From Bacillus pinisoli (lineage in GTDB: Bacteria > Bacillota > Bacilli > Bacillales > SA4): a DNA stretch of 64,000 nt. Below the pieces are notes generated by a model that was not told the DNA's origin, ran no database searches, and saw nothing but the letters and a program-made list of their open reading frames with translations. The position numbers and the translations under genes are program-made. The stretch is from NCBI RefSeq assembly GCF_023036475.1, contig NZ_JAJQKI010000004.1, forward strand, positions 1-64,000, read 5' to 3'. Position 1 is the first letter of the stretch, and every line of letters starts with the position of its first letter. Positions 51,722 to 61,452 of this stretch are shown piece by piece.

Positions 51722-51902
51722 ATGAATCCGCTTCCTCATCCCACACTTCTTCTACTACCTGCTTTGATAATAAATAATCGAAGACCACATCGGCAACCTC
51801 TTCCACTTCTTCGTCACTAGGGACATAACCTCTAAGAAGAAGTTGTTCATAAATAAACTCAGCAAGTTCCTCTGTATCTATCACCACTTCAATCTCTTTC
51901 AT
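51720..51902 (-). CDS. yozD: YozD family protein
   Basis: A 60-residue very acidic protein: MKEIEVVIDTEELAEFIYEQ, RGYVPSDEEVEEVADVVFDYLL. The wording and size match Bacillus YozD, of unknown function. The RBS is GGGGTGATAAC. It lies between pbpC and yodN, separated from yodN by a small plus-strand gene. Confidence 0.75.
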   Translation of the reverse strand: MKEIEVVIDTEELAEFIYEQLLLRGYVPSDEEVEEVADVVFDYLLSKQVVEEVWDEEADS

Positions 51903-52047
51903 GTTATCACCCCTTAATTCGGTTTATGTTGTCCAATGTCCTTTTATGAATAAAAGTTTTACATTGGTAACGAATAAATAGGTTCTAAACGAAAACTTGG
52001 CTCATAGAATAGTAGTAGAAAATGGACAAGCCCAAGGAGGATTTATT

Positions 52048-52227
52048 ATGGAAAAAACCTATCACTTACCTGTTGAACATGTTGAAACCTCAACGGATAC
52101 TATTGTTGAACATTCTTCCTTTGACGAAATCATGGAAAAGATTACAAATGGCATGTTTAAAGTTATACTAGTAGGTGGCATTCCTTACTTTTTATGGATT
52201 TTTCTTCAATTTATGTTTACCGTTTAA
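52048..52227 (+). CDS. Small membrane protein (59 aa)
   Basis: A 59-residue protein with an acidic N-terminal half (MEKTYHLPVEHVETSTDTIV) and one C-terminal membrane helix (FKVILVGGIPYFLWIFLQFM). CCAAGGAGGATTTATT precedes the ATG at 52048; the longer frame from 51997 lacks an RBS. It overlaps the convergent yodN stop by four bases. No family is assigned. Confidence 0.65.
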   Translation: MEKTYHLPVEHVETSTDTIVEHSSFDEIMEKITNGMFKVILVGGIPYFLWIFLQFMFTV

Positions 52228-52916
52228 TCCGTTTCTTCAGATTTACCAGTTGTAAACTTAGTTAAGTTATCCATCACAAGGTCCATCACATTTTTATATT
52301 CCTCTTCTTCAAAGATTTCATAAAGAGTTTTGTAGTCATTATATACATCTAATAAACCATCAATAATTGCCTTTCTTTCACGTTTCAATCGAAGGAGTTC
52401 TTTTTCTGTTTTACGCTGCAGATTCATAGTCTGTAACAACTCCATCACCTTAGATTCTTTTGATTTTAAATAAAAAACCTCAAGTTTCTGTATAAACACG
52501 GGAGCCTCTTCATGGTCGGCAATCAACACGATTTCATCCTCGTTTGCTTCTAGCCATTCACCATCAGATATTCTCGATAATTCATAGACGATATCTTCCC
52601 ATGCATCTTTTTTATATCTCCAAATTTCTGTTCGAAGACCTACAATTTTGAACACTTCTTGTTCGTACCCTTTTACTTGAACTAGATCCCCAAAGAAATA
52701 CTTAAACTCAATGTTAATGCTTTCTTTTTTGGGAATTGTTTCATCATATTCACGTATGCTTGTAAGTGTATCTTCTAAGTAAATTCCTTCTCGATTACTA
52801 AGTTCATACACATACATTCCATCTAATGTAAGGACTTTTGAAATTTTACAAACAGTACCAAAAAGTGTGATCACGACGATGTCCCCAACCTTAAATTTTG
52901 GCTTCTTATTTTTCAA
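52224..52916 (-). CDS. yodN: YodN-like protein
   Basis: A 230-residue soluble protein with repeated small beta-barrel-like segments, KFKVGDIVVITLFGTVCKIS and FKYFFGDLVQVKGYEQEVFK, then GLRTEIWRYKKDAWEDIVYE, ELSRISDGEWLEA, and a helical C terminus. This agrees with what I recall of Bacillus YodN. TTG at 52916 is taken as start since AAAGGAGTGAGAACC precedes it; the ATG at 52937 lies upstream of that RBS. The function is unknown. Confidence 0.7.
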   Translation of the reverse strand: MKNKKPKFKVGDIVVITLFGTVCKISKVLTLDGMYVYELSNREGIYLEDTLTSIREYDETIPKKESINIEFKYFFGDLVQVKGYEQEVFKIVGLRTEIWRYKKDAWEDIVYELSRISDGEWLEANEDEIVLIADHEEAPVFIQKLEVFYLKSKESKVMELLQTMNLQRKTEKELLRLKRERKAIIDGLLDVYNDYKTLYEIFEEEEYKNVMDLVMDNLTKFTTGKSEETD

Positions 52917-53073
52917 GGTTCTCACTCCTTTAGACATCGTAATAATTGTTAATGTAGTATATGCAATCTTGGCTAAAGCGCGAATAGAATGTGCCTATTT
53001 CCTAAATAAATTGACCCCACCTGACTAAACTATCATTACAATACAAGCTACTAAATAACCGAAAAAAACGCCC

Positions 53074-53100
53074 AAAAAAAGTGCTCAGATAACTGAGCAC
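53074..53100 (-). terminator. Intrinsic terminator of yozE
   Basis: Arms GTGCTCAG and CTGAGCAC followed on the minus strand by seven T, overlapping the yozE stop. Confidence 0.85.
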
Positions 53101-53318
53101 TAACCATTCTGCTTATATAAATCCCATACCCTGTCAAAGGTAGACATACTTTTTAAATAAGTACCATTGAGTTCTAAGTAGTTCGTTAACTCATAGTAAT
53201 CCTTAGATTGTTTCGGAAAACCATGATCCTCATATGCTGCATTTGCAAATTCTGATATTTCATCGTTAGGTTTAAAGTCTCGGTAAGTTAATAAGAAATG
53301 ATAAAATGATCTCGCCAA
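53100..53318 (-). CDS. yozE: YozE family protein
   Basis: A 72-residue protein: ARSFYHFLLTYRDFKPNDEI, SEFANAAYEDHGFPKQSKDYYEL, NYLELNGTYL. This is the YozE SAM-like helical family. The role is unknown. The start is TTG at 53318 after GGGGGC. It follows the same neighbourhood order as in Bacillus subtilis (yodL, yozD, yodN, yozE). Confidence 0.85.
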   Translation of the reverse strand: MARSFYHFLLTYRDFKPNDEISEFANAAYEDHGFPKQSKDYYELTNYLELNGTYLKSMSTFDRVWDLYKQNG

Positions 53319-53434
53319 CCGTAATGCCCCCTAAAATATCGTTCATGTTCACTGTAATTAATCATTATAGCAGAGAGCATTTCAATGTCCAATTCCAACT
53401 TAATAGAATGTAGTAAAAACTTACCTAGTAAACT

Positions 53435-53638
53435 CTACAATTCAATTTTATTTCCAATAGGATCCTTTATAATTAAATACCTTCCAGGTGAACATGGTTT
53501 GGGTTCGTCAAAGAGCAACTTTACTCCTTTTGCACTTAGCTGATTATAATCCCTCTCAATATCCTCGAAAATATATTTCAAGCAAAACATGCTGACTATT
53601 TTAGTCTTTAATAATAACGCAACTCTAATATTCCATTC
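53435..53638 (-). pseudogene. VOC/glyoxalase-family C-terminal remnant
   Basis: The minus-strand frame reads EWNIRVALLLKTKIVSMFCL, then KYIFEDIERDYNQLSAKGV, LLFDEPKPCSPGRYLIIKDP and IGNKIEL before TAG. This is the last module of a glyoxalase-like protein. Upstream the frame is broken by several stops, and no RBS precedes the ATG at 53590. It is judged a decayed gene. The interval from here to 53761 shows only a probable promoter for the next gene. Confidence 0.7.
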
Positions 53639-53761
53639 GCTACGTCAGAATCCTTCTACTATTCACCTATAGGTCTTATGAGTGCATAAAATGGGAAAGC
53701 TGTTATAAAATAAGGATTTTCTTATTAGTAATAAGAAAAATTATAAAAAAAGGTTTGTCTA

Positions 53762-54823
53762 ATGATGATAAAAAAGCCATTTACTTTCGTCGGCGGTAGA
53801 ATAATAAAAACAGGAATAGCGGTTTTCGTTACCGCGCTAATTTGTCATCTCTTACAATGGCCAGCGATCTTTGCTGTCATTACAGCGATTGTCACTATTG
53901 AACCGACGGTAGCTGATTCTATTAAAAAGGCGTTTGTTCGGTTTCCTGCTGCCGTAATCGGTGCTGCACTTGCCGTATCATTTACCTTTTTACTCGGAGA
54001 AACCCCCTTCACATATGCACTTGTGGCTTTTACAACCATTATCGCTTGCCATAAGTTAAAGCTTCATGAAGGAACACTAGTAGCCACTTTAACAGGTGTA
54101 GCTATGATTTCAACTGTTCACGATCATTATATAGCTTCATTATTTATCCGATTAGGTACCACAACAACAGGCCTACTCGTATCTACACTTGTAAATTTCT
54201 TTATCCTGCCACCTAACTATTCAAAGACGATATCTAGTGAAATTCAACAACTTTTTGGAGAGACCGGTCAACTCATTCAACAGCGAGGACAAGAGTGGTT
54301 TCATCATCATTCAGGTGATAAAAAGCTACGTCAGGAGTTTCAAGATTTATTAAGAAAAATAGAGAAAGTGGATACAATATGTCGTTATCAAAAGAACGAA
54401 TGGAAGTATCATCGAGTAAATCGCAAGGACATTCGATTGTTTCATTATGAATACAAAAAATTAATTCTATTACGTCAATTTGCTTTTCATACTGGTAATC
54501 TTATGTATATACCGGTAACTCGCCTAAGACTAGAGACTGAACAACTTGCTACAATAGAATATGCCATTCAATCCATTAAGCACACTCTAGCAAGCCCAAC
54601 CTTCTCTTGTGATCAAGACTTTCATTCTTGTATTGAGAAAATTAATCACATTTTTACTTACTCTAATTTAACTAACAGTTTGGATGAACCGAGCAGTGAC
54701 GGGTATCATCACATCACACCAGAAACATCTATTTTATATGAATTACTCGCTTTATATGACCTAATTGATGAGCTTTGTAAAATTCAGTCACTAGAAACTA
54801 AATATATAAAACAGCATAATTAG
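53762..54823 (+). CDS. Aromatic acid exporter family (FUSC/ArAE) membrane protein
   Basis: A 353-residue protein with about five N-terminal membrane helices (15-150): GIAVFVTALICHLLQWPAIF, FAVITAIVTIEPTVADSIKK, then a cytoplasmic helical domain (about 165-353). The pattern fits the ArAE/DUF939 family, proposed to export aromatic acids. The start is ATG ATG at 53762 with a weak AAGG. A terminator follows. Confidence 0.82.
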   Translation: MMIKKPFTFVGGRIIKTGIAVFVTALICHLLQWPAIFAVITAIVTIEPTVADSIKKAFVRFPAAVIGAALAVSFTFLLGETPFTYALVAFTTIIACHKLKLHEGTLVATLTGVAMISTVHDHYIASLFIRLGTTTTGLLVSTLVNFFILPPNYSKTISSEIQQLFGETGQLIQQRGQEWFHHHSGDKKLRQEFQDLLRKIEKVDTICRYQKNEWKYHRVNRKDIRLFHYEYKKLILLRQFAFHTGNLMYIPVTRLRLETEQLATIEYAIQSIKHTLASPTFSCDQDFHSCIEKINHIFTYSNLTNSLDEPSSDGYHHITPETSILYELLALYDLIDELCKIQSLETKYIKQHN

Positions 54824-54841
54824 ATACGCATGTGTCTACTA

Positions 54842-54874
54842 GATCCTTCCTTTGTCAGGAAGGATTTTCTTTTA
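54842..54874 (+). terminator. Intrinsic terminator
   Basis: Arms ATCCTTCCT and AGGAAGGAT followed by a T-rich run. Confidence 0.8.
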
Positions 54875-54999
54875 AATACTAACTCGCATTAGCAAACAAG
54901 AATAAAAAAAGGGATCATCTAAAAGGTTTTTCAATATTTGCATTGAATATATAAAAAATGAGTAGTTTTTACTAGATTTTTGAAAGGATTGGTCTAACT

Positions 55000-56247
55000 G
55001 TGTTGCATTTAGTTGAACAAGCATCCTACCATATATTAGTCGTGATTATTCCATATATTATTTATCATCTTTTTATTAGAGAAGAGGAACAGAATAGAAG
55101 TAAGCTGTTTTCTAAACTGCTAGGTGTATCATTCGTTTCAATAATTTTAACAATGTCAAATCCAATAGAATATTCGGAAGGATATTTGTATGATTTTCGA
55201 GTTATTCCAATCATTTTTGTGTTTTTATTTGGAGGTATACGGCCAGGACTTATACTTATGATTAGTATGATCTTATTTAGATACACTCTAGGTGGAGATG
55301 GTTTTCTTGTCAATCTGGTTAATTATTCAATTGCTACTTTTTTACTAATATTACTAAAGAATAAATTTAATACTTACACGTTGAATAAAAAAGTTTTCAT
55401 GATTAGCCTGTTGTATTGGGGTATTACTCTAACAAGAATTATCTCTCTAATTATCAATGGTCATTTTCATGCAATCTCTTTTATTCTCACTTTCTGTTTC
55501 TTAACATGGAGTACTCTCCTGTTACTGATCTTTCTAATAAATAGTCTAGATCAGCAGATTATTTACTACAATCAGATGCAACAGTCGGAAAGAATAAATG
55601 TAGTCAGTCAATTAGCGGCCTCCGTTGCTCACGAAGTAAGAAATCCTATGACATCAATCAAAGGGTTTTTACAGCTAATTAAAAGAGAAAGTAACCTAAA
55701 TGATAATCAAAGGAAGTATATTGAAATTTCTTTAGCAGAGTTAGAGAGAACAGAAGCCGTTATTCATGATTACTTATCACTCGCTAATCCCTCTAAGAAG
55801 TCTGTGATGAACGAGTTAGATGTTACGAATGAGTTACACTCCGTTATAGATATTATTACATCTTATACTAATACCCACAGTATTGTTATTAAATCAAATG
55901 TTGAAGAAGATCTCTATGTGAAAGGGAAAGAAAATGAATTTAAACAAGCTATTCTTAATATAATGAGAAATAGTGTAGAAGCCATAGATACAAATGGAAC
56001 ATTAGAGATACTCGGCTATAAAAAAGAAGATAAAGTACTTATTGAAATAAAGGATGACGGGGTTGGAATGTCTACTAAACAGTTAGCAAAACTTGGAGCA
56101 CCCTATTATTCTACTAAAGATAAAGGAACCGGCGTTGGCTTGACCATTACATATAAAATAATTAAAGACTTAAAGGGAAAAATAACCGTTCACAGCAAGC
56201 CTGATATTGGAACTAGATTTATAATAGAGCTACCTTCTATTAAGTAA
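55000..56247 (+). CDS. KinB-like sensor histidine kinase
   Basis: A 415-residue membrane kinase. Six or so N-terminal helices (about 8-185) form a 5TM-LYT-type sensor as in KinB. Then come the H box SVAHEVRNPMTSIKGF (H211), the N box ILNIMRNSVEAI, G1 IKDDGVGMS and G2 KGTGVGLTITYKII. It resembles the sporulation phosphorelay kinases and no response-regulator gene is adjacent, consistent with feeding Spo0F. The start is GTG at 55000 with AAAGGATTGG upstream. Confidence 0.85.
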   Translation: MLHLVEQASYHILVVIIPYIIYHLFIREEEQNRSKLFSKLLGVSFVSIILTMSNPIEYSEGYLYDFRVIPIIFVFLFGGIRPGLILMISMILFRYTLGGDGFLVNLVNYSIATFLLILLKNKFNTYTLNKKVFMISLLYWGITLTRIISLIINGHFHAISFILTFCFLTWSTLLLLIFLINSLDQQIIYYNQMQQSERINVVSQLAASVAHEVRNPMTSIKGFLQLIKRESNLNDNQRKYIEISLAELERTEAVIHDYLSLANPSKKSVMNELDVTNELHSVIDIITSYTNTHSIVIKSNVEEDLYVKGKENEFKQAILNIMRNSVEAIDTNGTLEILGYKKEDKVLIEIKDDGVGMSTKQLAKLGAPYYSTKDKGTGVGLTITYKIIKDLKGKITVHSKPDIGTRFIIELPSIK

Positions 56248-56263
56248 TTTACATAGGATGGTA

Positions 56264-56302
56264 AAAAGCCTTCTCCTATATTTTTTAGGAAAAGGCTTTT
56301 CT
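56264..56302. terminator. Bidirectional terminator
   Basis: Arms AAAAGCCTT and AAGGCTTTT extended by CTCCTA/TAGGA between the convergent kinase and lipase genes. Confidence 0.8.
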
Positions 56303-56305
56303 GCT

Positions 56306-57049
56306 TTATATATTCTTCTTAATAAAATCTAACGTTTTTTCAATAATCCTTTCTTGATCATGATCAAGTGTTGCAACATGGTAGCTTTCCTTAAGGTGGT
56401 GAATTTCTTTAACTTTAGAACTAATATGATCATAGATGTATTGAGAATTACCTGGAGGAACAACGTGATCTTCCTCTGAAACAAATAGTAAGGTCGGACA
56501 AGTAATGGTTGCTAAACTGCCTTTTACCTCTTTCATAAGTTGCAAAAGTTCTTTAATTGATTGAACAGGCGTCTTCTCATAGGCGAGCTCTATAACTTCT
56601 GGCCTCTTAATATCAGAACCAATAGCGTCTAAAAATCTAACTCCCTCTAGCTGAATGACAGGATCCATAGCGGGTACTTCTATCGCCGCATTAATAAGGA
56701 TGATAGAGCGAATTTCCGGATACTTTTCAGCCATGTAAAGGGCCAATGTCCCTCCCATGGATAATCCCGTAACGAAAATCGTATCACATCTTTCTTTTAA
56801 CCTTTGATATCCCTCTTCAACTGAATGAATCCAGTCCTTGTAGGTGGTTTGCTCCATATCCTCATAATGGGTTCCATGTCCTTTTAATCGGGGGCCACAA
56901 ACGGTATAACCCGCTTTAGCATAGGCTTCACCTAAAGGTCGCATACTTTGTGTTGAACCTGTAAAACCATGAGTCACTAAAATCCCTATCTGATTTCCTT
57001 CAAAATAAAACGGTTCAGCATCTCTTAACACTGGGTATCGTTCCGACAT
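56306..57049 (-). CDS. Monoacylglycerol lipase (Bacillus H-257 MGL-like)
   Basis: A 247-residue alpha/beta hydrolase. It has LVTHGFTGST, the elbow GLSMGG, the acid region FVSEEDHVVPPGN and the His region SYHVATLDHD, and PRLKGHGTHYEDME. The wording is very close to the characterised monoacylglycerol lipase of Bacillus sp. H-257. It should split monoacylglycerols into fatty acid and glycerol. ATG at 57049 follows GGAGGT; the ATG at 57064 overlaps it. It lies just downstream of lutC on the same strand. Confidence 0.88.
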   Translation of the reverse strand: MSERYPVLRDAEPFYFEGNQIGILVTHGFTGSTQSMRPLGEAYAKAGYTVCGPRLKGHGTHYEDMEQTTYKDWIHSVEEGYQRLKERCDTIFVTGLSMGGTLALYMAEKYPEIRSIILINAAIEVPAMDPVIQLEGVRFLDAIGSDIKRPEVIELAYEKTPVQSIKELLQLMKEVKGSLATITCPTLLFVSEEDHVVPPGNSQYIYDHISSKVKEIHHLKESYHVATLDHDQERIIEKTLDFIKKNI

Positions 57050-57076
57050 GTTACTAACCTCCATTTTATTAGTTAT

Positions 57077-57811
57077 TTATACATCCTTAGGACCGTCTTC
57101 CACAATAATATAAGTTGCCTTAATAGGTCCGTGTACCCCAACAACGAGATTTAGTTCAATATCTGCACTATTACTTGGACCAGAAATAAAATTTATACAA
57201 GAAGAAATTCTTTCCTTTGACTTTACTTTTTGACTTATATAATCAGTCGCTTGGGTCATCCTCTGAACGATTGTGCTTTTTGGAATAATGGCAATATAAG
57301 TTTTGGGAAGTAGACTTACAGACCTACCTTTGTCTGCGCTACTAAATAATACTACTGTCCCTGATTCGGCCAATGTGATATCACTAAATGTGATACCAAC
57401 ATCGGCTTGCTCTGCAAGTTTAATATTTTCATTGCCACGAGTCCTATCCCATTTATGTACATGAAGTCCCTCAACCGGTAAGTCATTATATAGAAAGTGA
57501 TCTAGTTGATATTGGCTAAATCGTTGGTCATCCCAAGTAATGATTGAATTGGCATCATACTTCTTCAATGTCAGTCTTAACCTTTCGACTAATTCTTCCA
57601 TTGAGACTTCATAAACATCTGTATGAATAACTTCACATTGTTTTTTTAAGACATGAACTAGATCATCAAGAGTAGCATTCTTTAAAACTTCTAATTGAGG
57701 ACTACAATTCCAATTTGGTTTTACTACTTCTTTCGTTCTCCTATTTCGGCCTAATTTTGACGCTACTTGGTTTAAAAAGTAATCTTTATTATAGATTTGT
57801 CCTGTTTCCAA
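57077..57811 (-). CDS. lutC: Lactate utilisation protein LutC
   Basis: A 244-residue LutC/YkgG-family protein: ITFSDITLAESGTVVLFSSA, SVSLLPKTYIAIIP, IVGVHGPIKATYIIVEDGP-type end. With LutA and LutB it forms the L-lactate oxidising complex. The start is TTG at 57811 after GGAGG. It follows lutB by 3 bp. Confidence 0.92.
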   Translation of the reverse strand: METGQIYNKDYFLNQVASKLGRNRRTKEVVKPNWNCSPQLEVLKNATLDDLVHVLKKQCEVIHTDVYEVSMEELVERLRLTLKKYDANSIITWDDQRFSQYQLDHFLYNDLPVEGLHVHKWDRTRGNENIKLAEQADVGITFSDITLAESGTVVLFSSADKGRSVSLLPKTYIAIIPKSTIVQRMTQATDYISQKVKSKERISSCINFISGPSNSADIELNLVVGVHGPIKATYIIVEDGPKDV

Positions 57812-57814
57812 AGC

Positions 57815-59239
57815 CTATTCATCCTCCTTTCGATTCTTCTTATACCAATCTCGAAATCTTTCTTTTGCTGGAGCTGGGAACTCACGGACATCTGTCCATG
57901 GCTTAATGGGACCCGGACCTCTTTTTATGGAATCGTTTTCAGAAAAGGATGACATAAGGACATTCGCTGATTTAGTTCCCACCTTGTACAATGTTGGAGA
58001 ACTTACTGCTAGTTGATATCCTTTCATGGCTAACTTCTCACCAAAGCTCGATTTCCCCTCAACTTCGACTAGTTTTTTGCGATGTTTGACTAGGAGTTCA
58101 TGCAAAGGAATTTTTACTGGACAAGCTTCCGTGCAGGCAGCACATAAAGTAGAAGCGTAAGGCAGTTCCTTATGATCCTCGTATCCACCAAGTAAAGGAG
58201 TCAAAACCGCACCAATAGGTCCTGAATAGATGGAACCATAGGAATGACCACCAATATGTCGATAAACTGGACAGACATTAATACATGCTGCACATCGGAT
58301 ACAATGTAAGGCGCTTTGAAATTCAGTTCCTAGAATATTCGAACGTCCGTTATCTACTATTACGAGGTGAAATTCCTCAGGACCATCTACATCTCCTTCA
58401 TTTTTAGGACCTGTTAAACTTGTAATATAGCTAGTCAACTTTTGACCTACGGCACTTCGACAAAGCAAACTTACTAATATATCAAGTTCTTCCCAAGTAG
58501 GTACAATCCTCTCCATCCCCATTACGGTTATTTGAGTTTTGGGAAGAGTCGTAGTAAGGCGGGCATTTCCTTCATTGGTTACAAGGCAAATTGAGCCTGA
58601 CTCCGCAACCGCAAAGTTACAACCAGTAATGCCAATATCAGCAGTTAAAAACTCTCCACGAAGTTGATGACGGGCAAACAAGGCTAATTCTTCCGGAACC
58701 TCGCTTCGATCATAACCTTTTTTTGTTTTAAACGTATCTCTAATTTGTTCTTTATTTTTATGAAGTGCAGGCACAACGATATGTGAAGGTGGATCATGAT
58801 CATCCAATTGTAGGATATATTCACCGAGGTCCGTCTCTATAACTTCACATCCATTCTCCTCTAGAACCTTATTTAGATTAATTTCTTCCGTTACCATTGA
58901 CTTTGACTTTACAATTTTTTTTGCTTCCTTCTTTTTTACAACTTCGGCAATGTACTGATTTGCTTCATCCGCTGTTGTTGCAAAGTACACATGTCCTCCA
59001 AGCTTACTTACATTTTCACTCAGCTGGTCCAAGTAATAGTCAAGATTGTCTATCGTATGTTTCCTTATTTCCTCCCCTAGCTCACGCCATTGTTCCCAAT
59101 TTCCTAGTTCATCAGCTGCATCTAATCTCCTACCTTGCATTCTTTCTTGTGCAGATGCCACAGCATTCCTCATAAAATGATTATTAATCCCATCATGTAC
59201 CCTTTCAAAGAAATCCTCATTCCCTATCTTCATCGGCAT
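57815..59239 (-). CDS. lutB: Lactate utilisation iron-sulfur protein LutB
   Basis: A 474-residue protein. The N-terminal part is a LUD domain with [20 protein letters not shown]. The C-terminal part has two 4Fe-4S motifs: C313-C316-C319-C323 ([12 protein letters not shown]) and C366-C369-C373 (CAACTEACP). LutB passes electrons from lactate oxidation. It overlaps the lutA-lutC operon with 3-bp gaps on each side. The RBS is GAGGTG inside lutA. Confidence 0.95.
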   Translation of the reverse strand: MPMKIGNEDFFERVHDGINNHFMRNAVASAQERMQGRRLDAADELGNWEQWRELGEEIRKHTIDNLDYYLDQLSENVSKLGGHVYFATTADEANQYIAEVVKKKEAKKIVKSKSMVTEEINLNKVLEENGCEVIETDLGEYILQLDDHDPPSHIVVPALHKNKEQIRDTFKTKKGYDRSEVPEELALFARHQLRGEFLTADIGITGCNFAVAESGSICLVTNEGNARLTTTLPKTQITVMGMERIVPTWEELDILVSLLCRSAVGQKLTSYITSLTGPKNEGDVDGPEEFHLVIVDNGRSNILGTEFQSALHCIRCAACINVCPVYRHIGGHSYGSIYSGPIGAVLTPLLGGYEDHKELPYASTLCAACTEACPVKIPLHELLVKHRKKLVEVEGKSSFGEKLAMKGYQLAVSSPTLYKVGTKSANVLMSSFSENDSIKRGPGPIKPWTDVREFPAPAKERFRDWYKKNRKEDE

Positions 59240-59242
59240 TAT

Positions 59243-59965
59243 TTAGTTCACCTCACTGTTTAGGACTTCAGCAATATGCATAACTTTCAAAGACTTACCT
59301 TGACGTTTAATTCTTCCTGCAATATTCATTAAACACCCACAATCTGAACCTATTAAAAGATTAGCGCCAGTAGTTTCAATGTCTTTTATTTTCTCATCCA
59401 CCATCTGCTCCGAAATCTGCCCCATTTTGACTGAAAATGTCCCTCCAAATCCACAGCAGTTCTCAGAGTTTGGAAGCGGTAACATTTCAAGTCCTTCTAC
59501 CTGACTTAAGAGCTTTAGCGGGGCTGCTTTCACTCCTAAAAGTCGCGTCATATGACAGGATTTGTGATAGGTTGCTTTCTCTCTCAAACAAGCATTTAAA
59601 GATTCTACTTTTACTACCTCTACTAAAAATTGTGTTAATTCATAGGATTTATTCGCAAGTTCCGCGGCTCTTTTTTGCCAGTTTTCATTACCATGAAACA
59701 GATGAACATATTCACGAAGCATAGCAATGCAAGAACCAGAAGGTGAAACCACATACTCAGAATCTTCCAAAGTTCTAATCATATGCTTAGCAACTTCTAT
59801 GGTTTCTTTATGATACCCACTGTTAAAGGCAGGCTGACCACAACAAGTTTGGCTCTCAGGAAAATGAACCTTACACCCCACCTTTTCTAACAATTCAACC
59901 GTAGCTCTCCCAACATTAGAATAAAAAAGATCCGCTAAACATGTGATAAACAATGACACTTTCAT
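59243..59965 (-). CDS. lutA: Lactate utilisation protein LutA
   Basis: A 240-residue protein with two CCG-type Cys motifs, [14 protein letters not shown] and [14 protein letters not shown], and SCHMTRLLG. LutA is the cysteine-rich subunit, like the GlpC/heterodisulfide-reductase family, of L-lactate oxidation to pyruvate. It is first in lutABC. The RBS is GGGGGTTGC. No lutR or lactate permease gene is adjacent. Confidence 0.93.
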   Translation of the reverse strand: MKVSLFITCLADLFYSNVGRATVELLEKVGCKVHFPESQTCCGQPAFNSGYHKETIEVAKHMIRTLEDSEYVVSPSGSCIAMLREYVHLFHGNENWQKRAAELANKSYELTQFLVEVVKVESLNACLREKATYHKSCHMTRLLGVKAAPLKLLSQVEGLEMLPLPNSENCCGFGGTFSVKMGQISEQMVDEKIKDIETTGANLLIGSDCGCLMNIAGRIKRQGKSLKVMHIAEVLNSEVN

Positions 59966-60030
59966 CTAGCAACCCCCACAATTTATTTTAGTGCTTACCT
60001 ATTCTCGTTATCATAATTTTAAAAACATCA

Positions 60031-60060
60031 TTGTTTCTAGTTAAACATATTTGATATAAT
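60031..60060 (+). promoter_or_regulatory. Probable promoter of the AI-2E family gene
   Basis: TTGTTT at 60031-60036 and TATAAT at 60055-60060 with an 18-bp spacer, 35 bp before the ATG at 60096. Confidence 0.5.
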
Positions 60061-60095
60061 CATATTCAACTCAATTCTCATAAAGAAGGTATTTT

Positions 60096-61184
60096 ATGTC
60101 AAAAAAAAGTTTGCAATATTGGCTTATACAAATTCTATTAATTGTATTGATTGTATTTGTTTCAACCAAAATATCATTTTTGTTCCAACCTATTAGTATT
60201 TTCATTACTACCTTGTTTTTCCCCATTCTAATTACACTTTTTTTATATTTTCTACTGAATCCAGTTGTTAACTTCATTCAGCGATTCAAAGTACCTAGAA
60301 TTATTGCAATTGTAATCATCTATGTTTTGTTTACTCTGGTGTTTGTCCTCTTAATTGGAAATCTTGTGCCAACGATTACAAAACAGTTTACTGCACTTGC
60401 CAATGATTTACCAGTGTATGCAAACCAAGCATTTCAATATTTCGAAAAATTCTCACAATCTGCTCAATTTCAAAACTTTATGAATGAACAACAAGAACTA
60501 TTGGATTCCGCAAGGCAACGTCTTGTTACCTTTGCTAATGAGCTGCCAAATTTAATCACAGGAAGTTTCCAAGATATTCTTAGTTTCGTTGCTAATATAG
60601 CAGTCATCCTAGTAACTGTTCCATTATTGCTATTTTATATGTTTAAAGATGGACACAAATTCCCACACGCAGTTTCAAAATTTTTACCTTTGGATTATAG
60701 AAAAGAAGCACTCACCATCCTAAAAGAAACGGGAAGTACACTTTCCACTTATATTCAGGGACAGGTGACTGTTGGATTATTTGTCGGAATACTATCTTTT
60801 ATAGGCTATATAATTATTGATCTTCCTTATGCGCTTGTTTTAGCTATTACCGTGGCCATTACCAATATTATCCCTTACGTTGGTCCTCTTATTGGCGGAG
60901 CGCCAGCGGTAGTAGTAGGACTGTTTGACTCTCCTACAAAGGCTTTACTAGTTTTACTTATTCTTGCCATTGCCCAGCAAGTGGAAGGAAACATCCTTTC
61001 TCCCCTTATTCTTGGAAAAAGTCTTGATACCCACCCTGTAACGATTATTATTTTGTTACTGGCTGCTGGGAATATAGCTGGGGTGTTAGGAATGGTCCTA
61101 GCTGTACCAACATATGCAGTGATTAAGACCATTGTATTAAACTTAATAAAATTCTTACGTGCCAGAAAAGAAGCGATTACCTAG
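60096..61184 (+). CDS. AI-2E family transporter (YdbI/YueF-like)
   Basis: A 362-residue membrane protein with about eight helices. It has the conserved ITNIIPYVGPLIGGAPAVVV and QQVEGNILSPLILGKSLDTHP segments. Members of this family differ in substrate; some export AI-2, some act as Na+/H+ antiporters. The RBS is AAAGAAGG. It is divergent from lutA. A second family member lies at 43818-44843. Confidence 0.88.
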   Translation: MSKKSLQYWLIQILLIVLIVFVSTKISFLFQPISIFITTLFFPILITLFLYFLLNPVVNFIQRFKVPRIIAIVIIYVLFTLVFVLLIGNLVPTITKQFTALANDLPVYANQAFQYFEKFSQSAQFQNFMNEQQELLDSARQRLVTFANELPNLITGSFQDILSFVANIAVILVTVPLLLFYMFKDGHKFPHAVSKFLPLDYRKEALTILKETGSTLSTYIQGQVTVGLFVGILSFIGYIIIDLPYALVLAITVAITNIIPYVGPLIGGAPAVVVGLFDSPTKALLVLLILAIAQQVEGNILSPLILGKSLDTHPVTIIILLLAAGNIAGVLGMVLAVPTYAVIKTIVLNLIKFLRARKEAIT

Positions 61185-61188
61185 ACGC

Positions 61189-61224
61189 AAAAAAGAGACT
61201 GTTCACTAGAGCAGTCTCTTTTAT
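61189..61224 (+). terminator. Intrinsic terminator
   Basis: Arms AAAAGAGACTG and CAGTCTCTTTT. Confidence 0.85.
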
Positions 61225-61238
61225 TTGATTAGCTTTCT

Positions 61239-61363
61239 TCAGGATTTAGGATAAAGTCTCCTAATAAACAACGTTTGTATAACTAGAAAAAGCCCGCCCA
61301 CTCCCCAGTATAAAGGTAAGGCTGCTGGGGCACTAAATGAAAAGATTACAATCATTATTGGTC
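61239..61363 (-). pseudogene. YidC/Oxa1 insertase C-terminal remnant
   Basis: The minus-strand frame reads RPIMIVIFSFSAPAALPLYW then GVGGLFLVIQTLFIRRLYPKS before TGA. This is the last membrane helix region of a YidC2-type insertase. Upstream coding sequence is missing (a short hairpin and the next gene lie there), so only a 3' fragment remains. Confidence 0.65.
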
Positions 61364-61452
61364 TAAGACTTTTGACTGAAAAAAGACCATTCTAATGGTC
61401 AATAGGAAAAACCCTCCAAGATTATATACTTAAATTACAGGAGGTGATGGTC

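Noticed and set aside
53640-53660. UGA upstream of the glyoxalase fragment as a third selenocysteine codon
   Set aside because: Other stops lie further upstream in the same frame, there is no RBS-backed start and no hairpin, so it is ordinary decay.
43818-61184. Reading the two AI-2E family proteins as part of a quorum-sensing system
   Set aside because: No luxS or other AI-2 genes are in the window, and many family members have other roles.
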